A DNA stretch of 64,000 bases from Hirudo medicinalis (GCA_011800805.1 MPNW01000046.1:77597-141596); one strand, 5' to 3'. Shown: positions 1 through 13,432, counted from the stretch's first letter. Notes: generated from the letters alone by a model not told the origin. Made by a program: numbers and translations.

Positions 1-266
1 GACTCAAGTGTGGGTTTTAGAACCAGGTGAAGTGTTTTGCGAAAATCTTGAGACATTTTAAAACATGACTTGAGATTCGCTAAATTCGTTCACGGTGAAA
101 GAATATTAATGAAACAATTCTGTTGTTGTTCAGCGGTGCTCTATAAATTATCCAATGATTCTTAATTACAAATTATTGACGAAAATCACCTGGTTAATTT
201 TGAATCAGAATTCATTTATATTTATCGATTTAATGTGTGCCAAAATATTTTATAATTCTTCTGAAG

Positions 267-3200
267 GAGAGAGTGGAGCGGGAAAAACAGAGGCTTCAAA
301 AATAATCATGAAGTACATCGCATCCGTGACCAACGTAGGAGGACAGAAAGAAGTAGAAAGGTTTTATGATTACGTGATAATGTAACAGCCAATGGAAACA
401 AGTTTGACACAATCATGAAATTAATTTTAGAGTAAAAAACATTCTCCTGCAATCGAACTGCATCTTGGAATCATTTGGAAACGCAAAAACCAACAGGAAT
501 GATAATTCCAGCAGGTATAAAACAACCAGCCATTAAAAGTTAACTTTTATGAATTATAACAAATGAGTTTATTTCTAATGAATATTTCTAAGGAATTTGT
601 GATGTCAATGAAACTTTAATTTGAAGGTTCGGCAAATACATGGATATTAATTTCGATTTCAAAGGAGATCCAATCGGAGGACACATTAATAATTACCTGC
701 TTGAAAAAGTATTAATAATTTTAGCAACAACAGTAACAAACCTACTATTACAATGTTAATAAATGTATCACACAGTCCAGAGTGGTTTACCAACAACGTG
801 GTGAAAGAAACTTCCATTCATTCTATCAGGTACTGCAATTGCAATTACTTTCTAAATTTAATACATTTCTTAATGAAACATTTTAAGCATATAATAAATT
901 TTCAAAACACTATCGCTTCAGCTATTGGCCGGTTCTCCGTCGCTGTCGTCGTATGGGCTCAGTTCAGATCCTGACCAGTATTTCTACCTTAAACAAGGAA
1001 GCAGTGGCCGTGTAAGTTCATTGAAACAATTCAGACCAATCAATTTCTTTAATAATAAATAAAAAGCAAAACATCAGGTCCCGTCACTGAATGATAGAGA
1101 AGACTTCAAGGCAGTCCAAGAAGCCATGAGAATCATTGGGTTCTTCGACCAATCTGAGACTTTCTGGAGCATCGTAGCAGCCATCATCAAACTGGTCAGA
1201 ACTATTTTCAGAGATACCCTTCAATCCTTCTGTCGATCAGTAAAAATCAACTGATGAAGCTGATAATTCCATGATGCGATGAAGTTATTCAACCTGGACA
1301 TGTGCTTGCTTATTTGATGCTGTTATTATATGTACAATTTACAAATCATATAATTTTTCCAAAATCAATTCCAATTTAAGTCTGAGAAAAATTTCCTTCC
1401 GATAAATCCGCATTAAAAAAAATAACAAAAGTAACAATAATTTGTTCAACTAAAGGGAGATTTGGAGTTCGCAGAACAGGGTGACGACGCGAAAGTGAAA
1501 GATTCGAATCTCGTGAAAGCAATTTCAAACCTCCTCTCTGTTCAACCGAGTGAAACGGAAAAGGCTCTGTGCAAAAGAGTGGTGGCAGCCCGTGGTGACG
1601 TGGTGGAGAAGGGACACACCATCGAACAAGCCAAATTTGGCAGGGATGCTTTCGCTAAGGTCAACTTTATAAAACGTTGAAATCATTCAATGAACTCTAA
1701 TCAAATAATTACAATTGTACTAATTTGTAGGCCATCTATGACCGAATGTTCTCGGAGATTGTCAAATTTATAAACGCCGCCATAGATGTCAAAGTTGATT
1801 CGAAAGGACCTGGAAATACCGTCATAGGGGTCCTTGATATATATGGTTTTGAAATATTCGATAACAACAGGTACATTATCAATGTCACTCATGCACAACT
1901 AATTGAAAAATAAGTGAAACATCAATTTCTTGATGCGTTTAAGCTTTGAACAATTTTGCATCAACTACTGCAACGAAAAGCTTCAGCAACTGTTTATCGA
2001 ATTGGTTTTAAAACAAGAACAAGAAGAATACATGAGGGAAGGGATTCAGTGGCAGCACGTAATTCCTTTATAAATTAGTCACAAATGAACTATTCCTAAT
2101 TCAAGATTGTCAGATGCAAAGGTTGAAGTGGAATAAGTTGAACAAATTTTCATGACCAGGTGGATTACTTCAACAATAAAATCATCTGCGATCTCGTGGA
2201 AGCTCAGCATCAAGGAATTCTATCCTTACTCGATGACGCATGTCACACCGCTGGTAACACCACTGACCGACAATTTCTTGATGCTCTCTGCAAGAAACTG
2301 GCAAACCACAAACATTTTTCAAGCAAATCCGTGAGTGAATGAAGTCCTGAAAAATTAATTCATTTGAATTAATTTATAAATGTTGTCATCCCCATTTCCA
2401 TCCACTCATCAATGCATATTGACTATTTCAATGTAATCATTCAGTTGAATCCATCCGACAAGACGATGGAGATAGGTCGTGACTTTCGAATTCTGCACTA
2501 CGCTGGTCAAGTGACGTACAAAGTGACTGGGTTCATTGAAAAGAACAAAGACACTCTCTTTCAGGATTTTAAGCGGTTGCTCTATGGAAGGTAGGAAGAT
2601 GTCGTGTTAAATCAGTGTTTTAGTTCGACAGTAATATTCATTATAATATTCATAATATTCATTCATATACTTTGAATCCTGTTAATATAACTTTTATAGT
2701 GACAATATTGATAACAAATACGATTGCAGTTCGAACCAAACGATATCTTCCATGTGGCCTGAGGGAGCCAAAGATGTGACAGCTGTGACCAGACGACCTG
2801 TGACGGCTGGAGTGGATTTTAAAAACTCAATCATTCAGCTTGTGGAAAAGAACCTTTCTCAAAAAGTAATTCAATAACAACTATTTAATTGTTGAAAAGA
2901 TACTTTAAAACACTTTACAATTATCTCAGGAGCCTTATTATGTTCGATGCATAAAACCAAATGAGGAGAAAGCACCGAACAGTTTCAACGATGAGAGATG
3001 TCAGCACCAAGTTCTGTATCTGGGACTCCTTGAGAATGTCAGAGTGAGAAGGGCAGGGTTTGCTTTCAGAATGCCATACGACAGATTCCTTCTCAGGTGA
3101 GGCATAAAATATTCCTGCAATATTTGGCTTTGTGCTTGGAGTTAAAGTTACTTCATGTCAAGGATTTATATTTTATTAAATTAAGCGATTAAATGCAATA

Positions 3201-5116
3201 TTTCCAGGTACAAAATGGTTTGTGCAGACACGTGGCCAAACAACAGAGGCGGTGCACAGGATGGATCGAGAAGAATAATTGAAAAACTCAGATGTTCTGA
3301 TGATGTTCAGTATGGAAAAACAAAGGTTTTCATCAGGACTCCTCAAACTGTTTTCAAACTAGAAAACGAGAGAAGCAAAGCAATTTCTTCGTTAATTTGT
3401 GTCTTACTTCAAAAGGTTCGTCTTTTTCTTCTTCAAAATATCCGATTTAAAATCGCGAGTTAAATGTGCATATGATTTAAACATACAATACGAATAAATG
3501 TATTAACATCTACAGAGGTGCAGAGGCATGATCGCCAGGAAGAAGTATAAATTTCTGAAGGCGGCCATGAGGATCAGGATGGCTTTTAAGCGTTACAAAC
3601 TGAGGGCTTACGTTCACTCAGTTCAGAAAGCCTTCGAGTGAGTTTGCTGTGCAGTGCTTTGTGCAAATATTTAAGTAAAAATATTTACTTTTTATTATTC
3701 AGAGGAGTCGCAAGCATGAAAGATTTCGGTAAACACGTTAGGTGGCCAAACCACCCCCCTCAGTTGGAAAGAGTTGCAAAAACTTTGAAAAATGCACATC
3801 GGAGGTTGTTGAATGAAACATTCTTTCCAAAACCTAAGAAATCCCTTCACTAATCCATTAAAATGAAAATATTGGCCTAATTAAAAAGAAATCTGAAACG
3901 TATTTTCGTGCATCACTTTGACGTTCATTTGCAGATGGAGAGCCTTCATGATCTTGAAACCTTACCCTCCTTCAGAAAGACCAGCCTTGAGACTAAAAAT
4001 AGCAGCTGGTGAAAATCTCGTTAGAAGGAGACCTCACTGGGGCTACAAAAGGAAATGGACGGGCAATTATTTATTTGATGTTGGTTGATTTTATTGATTT
4101 TATTAATTTTATGCTTAAGAATCCAATCACTGGAACATTGCGTAACTTTAAAAGGCATCACACAACCCCCTGGTGAATCAAGCAAAAGCATCACTTGATC
4201 TCCTCAAAGGAAAGGACCAATTCGAAAGAATTCTGTTTGCTTGCCTCGTGAAAAAGGTGATAAACAGAATTATTCTATCTGATCACTTATTCACATCAGA
4301 AGATTTAAAAGTTAAAGTTTAAAAACTGCAACTACTTGCTCTCAAACGCAGACCAATAGATTCGCAAAGACTTCCGAAAGAGCCATTTGCATTACTGACA
4401 AATTTATTTACAAACTCGATCCTCGGAAGAACTTCAGAGACATGAGACCGGAACTTCCCATCAGCACATCAGAGGTAAAAATACATTTTCATGATGCTCT
4501 CCAAAATTTATGGTGGCTTACAATTTCTAGTTTGTCTTGCTAACGTAAGATATTTATAGCATAAGCAAACGACAGTAATCACGACTTGGAGATTAAATTT
4601 TAGCACAATGAGGTTATTAAATGCAGTGAACATTTTTTTATTGAAACAGGTGAGAAAAATTTCACTGACACCGGGACCTGATCAACTCGTCTGCTTGCAC
4701 ACATCCGATGGAAACGACCTCGTCCTTTGTCTGAACAACGTCTTCATCAACTTTGCAGACAACTCAATCAACCCTGAGACCCAGAAGCAACTCGCTCACA
4801 AACTCAACACCGACCTGACTGGAGAATTAATAGGAACTTTGGCTCGCTTTAACATGTTGTCAGTTCACTTATCTCTCTTTGATTATCGCTAATAAGCATA
4901 ACAATAATTATCATAATATATGCTGACATCCAGAATATTTATTCGCTTTCGAACAGAACTCTGAAGAGGAAGTTGGAAGTGGACGTATCGCCCAACATTC
5001 CGTGCCTAATGAGAAACAAGCCACGCCCACTTTCCGTTCAAGATGCAAGAGCAGGCCCCTCCTTTAGGAAGGGCAGTAACAACGCCATATTGCTCTGTTG
5101 GCCAAAATCCCAGTGA
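267..5116 (+). CDS. MYO1D: Class I myosin, Myo1D/Myo31DF type (5' end outside window)
   Basis: Actin-based, membrane-binding class I motor; Myo1D family members set left-right chirality in flies and vertebrates. The first visible exon (267-360) begins inside the P-loop (GESGAGKT), so the N-terminal exons are missing. Exons: 267-360, 431-514, 627-708, 776-829, 922-1011, 1078-1194, 1456-1659, 1731-1870, 1944-2058, 2160-2330, 2445-2590, 2730-2865, 2930-3096, 3208-3415, 3516-3637, 3703-3804, 3935-4079, 4155-4256, 4352-4474, 4650-about 4854, 4957-5116; phases agree throughout. Visible motifs are switch I (NDNSSRFGK), switch II (DIYGFEIFD), the actin-binding region with [23 protein letters not shown] and [17 protein letters not shown], two degenerate IQ motifs ([13 protein letters not shown] and the next exon half), and a TH1 tail beginning near [13 protein letters not shown]. 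The tail matches Myo1D better than Myo1A/B/C. The last exon boundary (4957) is the least certain. Confidence 0.92.
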
Positions 5117-8100
5117 TTTCCGATGCTTTCATTGAATGCTTGCAATTTTATTCGAGAATTTAATTTTTGAAAAACATTTGTACTTCCATTATTCACCATC
5201 TGCTTTTAGGAACAAGTTGTACTTGTACAACTAACTTCCGCATGATATCTAGTATGATATATATAACTATATAATTATTAGGAGTTCATATCTGCAGCTG
5301 ATTTACAAATCTTGCAAGTTTTTTGCTTGAAAAATTATATTTTTATTATTATTAGAATGTAAGAAATACTGCAAGATTTTGTAAACTAACTCGCTTGCAT
5401 AATGCTGATCGTGAATTTACGACAGGTGTTCATTCTTTTATTCTGCTTTTACTCAATCAATATTTTAATTCAATATATCAATACATTCAATCAGTTCAAT
5501 GAGTTGCTAAAAATACATCTCGATTATTTTCATCCAATCTCTGAAATCTTCATACCTCGAAATCATCTTATGGAAACATCAGCATCGTCATCATCATCAT
5601 CATCACCATCATCATCATCATCGCCATCATCATCAAGGTACTCGATGTCACCGGTAGCGGAAGTGAGACATCATTTAAATTCATAGACTGGATCCACGAA
5701 TGTGGATTCATCGATATCGGTCGTCACAGGAAAGACAAGGAACATTTATATATAAAGGTATGGACGGTAAGTTGATGGCGGAGTGATACAACTTAATGAC
5801 AGAGCCCCAATGCAAGCACTCGTCCTAACTGCACCTTTGCTTCGTAATCATAGAACGAGTTACAGGAATTGAGGGTCGGACGATAATTGGTGACCAGAGT
5901 AAAGTACCCACTCCTTTGTGACCAGTAATTAGAGCGGTTGCTATGAAAGATGAGTTTTATTAAAGTACTGCTTCCGTATTTAATGGAAGGACCATCGCGA
6001 TCCGAGCGTCGGTGTACTTGTACATTGTACGTGCAAGATGTCTTTGAAACTATTTCATCTTCGTCCGAACCCATGGAGAATCCATTAGCTTGAAACGGAA
6101 GACGTTTGTCGTCGAAGCACTAACGAAGTGTCGAGTGCTTCTGTAAATTTCAGCGGCTGCTCGTGACTTCAAATTTATGAAGGCTCGTCGAAAAGTCGAA
6201 TCGTAAGTTCCATGTAACAATTATCCTGTGATTAGCAGTGCTTGCCAACTATTTTTGTCGTGCGGGGTGTCAGCATTGGTGACGTAACATTTCAGATGTT
6301 TTTTTTGTGAATTAATTTGTCAAGTTTTATTCGTAAAAACATGAGATTCTTGATTGGACAGGCGTCATCCTCTCGAAATGCAAACATTGTGAAGTTCGAA
6401 TTACAAATTGGATTTTCCAATCGGTGTCAGAGTCAATTGTTCGCATCCGTCCAACGAAGCATCGAAGCGTGCAACTTGTCCACACTCGTCTCCACTTCAA
6501 CTCGATGACAACTTTTTGTTGCAAATCGATCAACTAAACGAAAAAACTTCAACATTAAAATACATTAATGTACGCATCGGTATCGCGACATTATTATCGG
6601 CACCTGTTGCCAGCAATAGCAACAATAGAATGATAATAACAGCAATAATAATAACAATAATGAGACAATTTAGACAATTGGCAAGTTAGCGCCCCTCGAA
6701 AAGTGTCAACTGGCGAACTTTCGGTGACATTGGACGATTATGTGGTCATCTGCTTGTCATCCACCTCTCATTCACTCCTTCCTAATATTTTAAAATCGAA
6801 GCTGTTAATTACAATAATTATAATGGAATCATAATTTCATAATAATAATAATAACATTTGTAAATTTATTTCTAAGGTTTCTCGTTTTCTTCATTCTTAT
6901 CCTGAATAACTAACTGAATAAATTACTAACTGAATAAATAACCAACTGATGGCAAAAGTTGCTTGACATTCAATTGTTATCATCGATGAATAAACATATT
7001 TTTAACAAAATCAAATGCCTCTTTGACGTTCGAACACGTTCGACACACAAACAGCGAGTGAATGAGGTTGAATGGGGTTAAAAGGTGAAGACCTCTCGGT
7101 TCAAAAGTTCAAATTGTCTTCAATCTCCGATGCTTGAGGCAATGGATCCTCTTATAATAATATACGTTTAATATATTCATGATTATTATCCATAACTATT
7201 GCTTGTTGAATAAATTCCAAATATGTTGTAACTATAAAATATCGGATGAGCGTGTATCTTTTAGGAAGTTTCATCTGTGAGTTGTCGTGTGCGCCTTGTG
7301 TACGTGTGAAATCTCCACATCTGCCCTTGTGACTTGCTGGAAAGAAATCATTCGGTCAGCAGAAATTACTGTTATTAACCTGATCCCTCGCTGTTTCTAA
7401 CGATGCCATGCTTGATTGTTTCTGTCTCTATGTGTGCACGCGCGTGTATCTGCGCATGTGTGTATGTGTCGGAGACCTCAATTGTTAATGATGACGAAGA
7501 CGATGATGATGATGTTGATGATGATGACGCTAATAAACTAAAGGGAGCATCCGTTCATAGGCCATGAACTTCTCTCCAGTAATGTCATGCTACGTTCACA
7601 CTACATTCTGGAAGGGCACACGACAAAAGTCGAAAGGTCGATTGATTCATTCAGGATGTTTCTTCTCAAACAAACAACTTGATTTCAGGGAAGGTGAGAC
7701 CAAAGTTGAAATATCAACTCGAATTACTTTGCCACCCGTGCTGACAGATCATTGGCTGGTAAATAATTAGCCATTATAATAAAAGCTTCTAACTGATTAT
7801 AAATTCACTTTTAATCTATTAAGATCAATTGCATTATGATTGCCTTGTCAATCAAACTTGTGAAAGGTAGAACATCTTATTTAATGGCGAAGACACATTT
7901 CAAACCGAGGGTCTCAAAAGTTCACCCAAATTGCCTTCTCACCCGAAGTGAGACTTTCCCATAGCGATAAGAAATAATAGGCTTCAGGAGGTCATTCAGT
8001 TCCGTTTGCTAAAATATTCGTCAATTAATGTTTATTAATAATTATCAATAATGAATGTCACGCTTCTGAATGGTTGAACTTCATTTGAATTGCATTTTAA

Positions 8101-8191
8101 AAAATGAAAACACACTTCGCATGACTAGAATAGACTGAGAACAAATTCGAGTAAAAACAGTTGAAATGTTTTGGACGAATATTTAAATACT
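5117..8191. other. Intergenic, no gene recognised
   Basis: AT-rich DNA between the convergent myosin and gcm genes. It holds a TCA-type trinucleotide tract at about 5581-5636, a GAT/GAC tract at about 7490-7535 and several short AT microsatellites (for example 6625-6660). Short open frames here are low-complexity or unsupported by splice signals. The 3' UTRs of both flanking genes must lie at its two ends. Confidence 0.6.
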
Positions 8192-10245
8192 TCAATTGTA
8201 ATAAGGGGACTGTCTGTAAAAGCTAAAGTTTCTCGAGAAGTGCATCTGACAGTCAACGTTGAAGGAATTGTTTACATGGCTTCCTTGTTGTGTTGGCTGA
8301 AGTCCCACAAAATAATCGTCGTAATAATTATTCTGACTGGACGCGAGGCAATCTCCGTTTGACCCCCAATAAGATTCAGGGTCATTGAACTGTCCACTCG
8401 TTGAGTTGTTCAAGAAGGAAGTGAAGGTAGCATCCACTCCAGATGGAAACTGGCATCCAGAAGAGCTCCTGACGAGGTCTCTCTGACAGTTGATGGACAT
8501 GCGCTGAAGTTCTGTAGTTTCGTTGTCGGACAAGTTTTTCAACAAAACCTCCAAAGCGTCTTTGTAGTCTTCGTCTGTGAAGTATGAGTTGTTGTTGTTG
8601 CTGCTGCTACTGTTGCTACTATTGTTGCTCATCGCATGGAAGGATTCATGAAATCTGTCATTAGGAAGGAACCTCGAATGTGAACCGTTGAAATGTTGAG
8701 TCTCAATGAGGAGATTTTGACCGAAAGAAGCGTGATTTGTGTGGACTCCAGAGAAACTGTCCAACATGGCGTCAGTGAATGCTGTCGAATGTGATTCTTC
8801 CGTGGAAAAGAGTCGAGATTTCATATCGCGTTCCTGAAAGTGCTGCATGAAACTGTTGTCATCGTAATAATGACCTTGAAAAGATGACCTTGAAGAGTTT
8901 AGGGGAGGAGTGACAGGAGTACAGGGTATTGAGTCTGGAAAAGCAACTGAAGTTGTGGTTGTTGGGATGTTGCATTGAGACTCCTGGCAAGGTTTTAATT
9001 TCTTAATCTATCAATAAAATAAAACCATATTAACACGATTGTAACATTATAATTAATGAATAATATTGCCTGAAAACCTCTCATGATCAGCTAATTAATG
9101 TGGTTAATAAAGTGCTAAATAAACAAAGAACCTTTTTATTGTCCGCTGACGTGTTGAGGGAATCGTTCGTTTGTTTTCTTTTCCTCTTTCCTTCCGAAGA
9201 AGTCCAAAACTTGGAAGGTCTCGGATGGTCGTGTTTTCCTTTTCCTTGGAAGTAAATTGCGTGTCCATCACTCCTCCAGAAGTGAGTCACAGGAAATCCA
9301 CACTGACCTCCACATGCTTTCAGTTCAAGTTTTCCTCCACACATGGGACATGGTTTCTCTGCCAATATTTTATTCATTTTTTAAGTATTTTGTACATTCA
9401 GAATATATCGTATCATATTAATATATTGTGTGTTATATTATATTTTCCACGTTATTATTCAGTTGTTATTTATTACAAATGAAAAATGTCAACCGTTCCT
9501 GTTGCTCGCTAATATTGCTTTAACTTGACTTAAAAAATCGCATATTCGTAAGTCTGTGGATGCATTGAACTTCTCCTACAATTACTTGTTGTTAATGCAA
9601 ATTAACGCTCAACGTTCTGCGTGTTAAATGCTTGGGCTAAATTAGATATTCTTGATGCTTGAAGTACTTCAGAATTTTTACCAAGCTGCTTAGTTCTGGC
9701 TTTATCGCAAATGGCAGGCCTGTAACATTCGTAAAGCTGCACCGACTCCGTGGAGTTTTCAAAGCAGGAAGATGGCGTTTGAGGAGAAGGAAGGTGATGA
9801 AATGAAGAAAACCCGGAAGAATCGAGAGAAAATTCATTGGAAGTGACGGACGAAGAAGATGGAACTGATGAGGCTGGCGAAAACGATCTCCTCCAACACA
9901 TGCGACTGCAAATTAAAACTCCAAGACATGATTTCTTGAGAACGTAAATGTTGTGGTTGTTGGTGTTTCTCATCGCCCATCCCGTCACATGTTTTAGTGC
10001 TTCCGGACACTGGCGGGTGTCGTAAACTCTCTGAACGTGACCGTCCGGCCAAAGATCAAAGTCAGAGAATAGATTGGAGTTCTATAAAAGTGAAACCAAT
10101 CTCTTGTTTAGGTCAATCATGGAATATCAATAAAGCACCATTTATTTTTCAACAATAAAAGAATAAAACAAAACTCGACCTTCGGAAGCTCTTTGTCTCG
10201 GATGTCCCACGTTATTTTCACTCCTTTCAGTTGCATTATTTCCAT
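8192..10245 (-). CDS. gcm: Glial cells missing transcription factor (GCM domain)
   Basis: Zinc-containing DNA-binding regulator; in other animals it controls glia, blood cells, placenta or parathyroid. Four exons on the minus strand: 10180-10245, 9682-10081, 9132-9358, 8192-9007, joining in phase to 502 residues. The ATG at 10245 opens [22 protein letters not shown], a typical start of the GCM domain. Family landmarks follow: [35 protein letters not shown] (about residues 56-82), [12 protein letters not shown] (143-154), [27 protein letters not shown] and [14 protein letters not shown] (about 158-205). A basic KRKRK stretch follows the domain. The last exon encodes a Ser/Asn/Thr-rich tail with a likely acidic activation patch ([20 protein letters not shown]). 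Oddity: residues 85-142 are a serine-rich stretch where relatives have only about ten residues; no convincing intron removes it. Confidence 0.93.
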
Positions 10246-10999
10246 CCAACGATCTCTTAAAATGCTCTTCGATGAATAACATTTATAAAGTCTCCAGATC
10301 AGCCTCCAATATTCCGTTTAAGCTCCTCCCCCATCAGTCATCCAATAGGAAGCAATCGCTTATTCGTTAATCCGAAGCATCTCTGCGTCGACAAACACGG
10401 GTCTCATTGATGACGTAGTTGCTCGACTTCACAAACAGAACGTTTTAAATAACTTAAAAGCTCTCAAACATATGTCAGAGGAAGGATTAAAGGGATGCAG
10501 TGACCAACGACAAAAAATGTAAACAGTGTTTGGATGATGGCAAAGGTGGTAATTCGTTGCTTTTGTTTTAAACAAGTCGCGAATAAATTAAAATCCGTTC
10601 AATAAAGATTACTGGAGACAATGATTTGAATTATCAGACGAATCTTTTCCCAAACTTGGATAAAAATCAAAATAATTATTCGTTCGTTCAGTAACTGGCT
10701 GAGGTTCTCACTTATTAAAAATCTTTAATAAAATACTGACGAACTAAATAATAACATTAATCGACAACAACGATAACAATATCACAACGAAATAATTTCA
10801 TGTTTTTATTTCGTCACATTTCTCGCAGCACATGATAAAAAGGAATTGTACGTCACCAGTGCTGTCAACTTGTCAGACTGACAATCCATCTCCAAATATG
10901 AGAAACTACAAAATAGAACCAATAAATACATGAATAAGGCATCTAATATGTTGTTTATATCAGGAATGTCGGGGATACAAAATTGAGCATTGATATAAT

Positions 11000-11038
<39 letters not shown>

Positions 11039-11691
11039 GATGCCAAGAATAATAATTAGTCTAATAATATTTACTCTTAATGAACTTATAAATGCATCTC
11101 TAAAGCGGACCAAATCTTCGATTGAGGAAGTGGTTAAAGTCCTTGTTTTTCAAAAGACTTGTCCATCGTTAAATAAATAACTGCTTGTGAACACCTACGA
11201 TTTGGAGTAAACTTTGTTGTTTGCATTGAAATAATACAGAATATTATTAATATTCATCATTATATTAGCATATGCTAATTTTTTAAAGAAGAGCCAACTG
11301 AAATAAAACTTAGTTGGAATAAGTCAGAATAAATTTTATACCTTTTTATGATTGTAAACATACAATAATTACGTAATTATCAATGCTCATGACACAATAA
11401 CAGATTTCGCATAGCAGTGGTAAATTTTATTACTTAATGAGATATCTTCAAAACACTAACATCAGAAAAAAACGGATGTCAAATAAAGATCCAGCTTATC
11501 GAATGCAAACATTAGAAACTTAACATCAATTCGACAACGAACATAATGCCCTACTTATACTTTTTAAAATTATATACGCGCTATTTTTACATCGTACATG
11601 GTAAAGTCTTCAAAGTTCTTCAAATTAACATTCCCTAGATCACCAATGACCTTCCGTGGGACACTTGAAGGTCAAAACAGGATTTCCTTCC
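10246..11691. other. Upstream of gcm, no gene recognised
   Basis: This 1.4 kb AT-rich stretch should contain the gcm promoter and 5' UTR. A (TAA)n microsatellite lies at about 11003-11040. A short frame at 11640-11715 on the minus strand, preceded by a possible acceptor, could be a last exon of the neighbouring candidate gene, but the phases did not fit a reasonable intron. Confidence 0.5.
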
Positions 11692-12523
11692 TCAGCTGAG
11701 GTAACTTGGTCTGCATGAAGAAATGCGCTCGTTTTTTGTTTTTTGTACAAATATTTTCGCCTTAGAATCGTTGAATGCAAACAGAATGCATCTAATAATT
11801 TCCATTGAAAATTTATTAAACCAACGTTGATCGTCATCAATCCAATTCAGGTTGAAACGACAAAACATCATTTCCAGTCGTTCTGATTCCAGGTCTTCTT
11901 TTCCTGAAGTAACAGGTTCATCATCTTCTTTCTCGTTAGAACTTCTGATCGGAATTATTTCATCAACAAAATCGCTCGATGCTCGGTTTATTTTAAAATC
12001 ATAATAAGAGTCTAACAAACACCTAAGAAGTGATTAACGCTATAGTGTAGTTAATAAAACGACCTTCTCTTCTTGGTGACATTGAATTACTGGCTGTATT
12101 TATTTATATCAATTAATAATCATATATTAATATTACCCCTCCACACCCAAATCCTCTTCATCATGTCTTCCATCACTCGCCCAAATCCAAAAAGCATCTT
12201 GTCTGATAAGTTTCACTAGTTTCAGAACAGTTTCCTCGTCATTCCGAGCAATTTCTCTGGCACGAGGCCATCGGCTGTCATCGAAGTTGGCGCTCTCCCA
12301 TCCAATTCCAGGACTTTCAGTGATACATCGCCATCTACTGTCGGTGTTGAGAGATTGATTTTTTTCACCTGATGCCAGTAGCCCAGCGCGACCTCCAAAA
12401 CTTGCGGCTTGGACGGCTAGTATCTGAGAGAGAGGATCCAATATGAAATGAGCAGCCTGCTCCATTGGACGTTCTTTGAGAAATGGAAGTTGGTAACCAT
12501 CCACAAAAAGTATCAAATCGTCC
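11692..12523 (-). CDS. Candidate gene fragment, extracellular-type domain (unrecognised)
   Basis: Two exons can be supported on the minus strand. Exon A, 12137-12523, starts after an acceptor and reads DDLILFVDGYQLPF, then a stretch with two TD/DDS-W motifs (NTDSRWRC and GWESANFDDSRWPRA) and ends RQDAFWIWASDG plus an acidic tail. This pattern resembles the galactose-binding-like jelly-roll modules of many invertebrate secreted or polycystin-like proteins, but I cannot name the family. Exon B, 11692-12022, joins in phase (GG|G) across an intron with donor GTAATA and acceptor CTTAG; it encodes a hydrophilic, acidic stretch followed by FNLNWIDDDQRWFNKFSMEIIRC. Upstream exons were not found between 12524 and 13200, so the start is unknown, and the 3' end could involve a further exon. 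Confidence 0.45.
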
Positions 12524-13230
12524 CTTGCAGTTATAAATAATTCTGTAAACAGTTTCCCAGAGAATTATTTATTATTGACCTTTAGTATAAATCTGTGAAG
12601 TTGTAAATTCAGCCAATATTTTTTATGTCAGTTAATATAAAATATAAATTCATGCACATTTATGTAAATAATATTGCATGTATTTGTTTTAATCCTCGTT
12701 GTAATATGTTAATATGTAAAATATTAATTTCAATATTAACCATGTAACATTTCATGCATGAAATCCCTTCATTTGTGGATGTTTCCTGACGACTTTCATC
12801 ATTTAAACATGAATAATATAATATTATTTAATCCTTAATTGTGGAATATTTTCATTTTATTCCTTGACGATGACGTTTGTGGGTGGCTGCATTTATATGT
12901 AATATGTGCATGACATTTGTGAATTTGTGTGTAATATTCATCGAGTTTTTGTTGATCCTTGAATTTGTTTGAAATCAATAAAATAAAATAAATAATATTA
13001 AATGTTAAATAAATAATATTAGATATTAAATAAATAATATTAAATATTAAATAAAATAAATAATATTAAATATTAAAAGTTACGTCATAACATACAACAT
13101 GCACCCATGTCACACGTGATTGTGACACATGAATATACATTATAATATTTTGATTATTTCAATCGCAAGGCATGTTATTTATGTTTGTTTATTATAATTT
13201 ATGTTATTCAACACGTGACCTTTCCTTGCT
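12524..13230. repeat. AT-rich gap with short tandem repeat
   Basis: No exon could be recognised. Between about 12966 and 13078 a motif of the form AATAAATAATATTA(G/A)ATATT is repeated about five times, which is an AT-rich minisatellite. Confidence 0.6.
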
Positions 13231-13232
13231 AC

Positions 13233-13279
13233 TGACGTCAGTGACGTCATACCTGGAAACGTTTCGTTACCATGGTAAC
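13233..13279. promoter_or_regulatory. Two CRE palindromes plus perfect RFX X-box
   Basis: TGACGTCA occurs twice, at 13233-13240 and 13242-13249, followed 16 bases later by the perfect 14-base palindrome GTTACCATGGTAAC at 13266-13279. The first is the full CREB/ATF site; the second fits the RFX-family X-box (GTTNCC plus GGNAAC halves). CRE plus X-box modules are known from promoters of RFX-controlled genes, including many cilium genes. The nearest coding exon is the minus-strand candidate gene at 12523, so this may be its promoter. Both elements are palindromic and give no direction. Confidence 0.55.
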
Positions 13280-13332
13280 GACGATAAACTGGACATGAAC
13301 GAATGGAGATGGTAATTGTGGAATAATACTTT

Positions 13333-13432
13333 GGGGAGATGCTGCACATTGGATAGGGTGCACAATGGAGAGGGTGAATTATGGATAGGGTGAACCATGG
13401 ATAGGGTGCACAATGGAGAGGGTCACGTTGGT
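13333..13432. repeat. GATAGGGTG minisatellite
   Basis: Repeats of about 23-24 bases built from GGATAGGGTGCACAATGGAG and variants (GGATAGGGTGAACCAT, GAGAGGGTGAATTAT) occur about four times in tandem. No coding function is supported. Confidence 0.7.

Noticed and set aside
1..266. Possible myosin exon at the left edge
   Set aside because: No frame continued into the GESGAGKT exon in the right phase with family residues; the preceding exon is probably outside the window.
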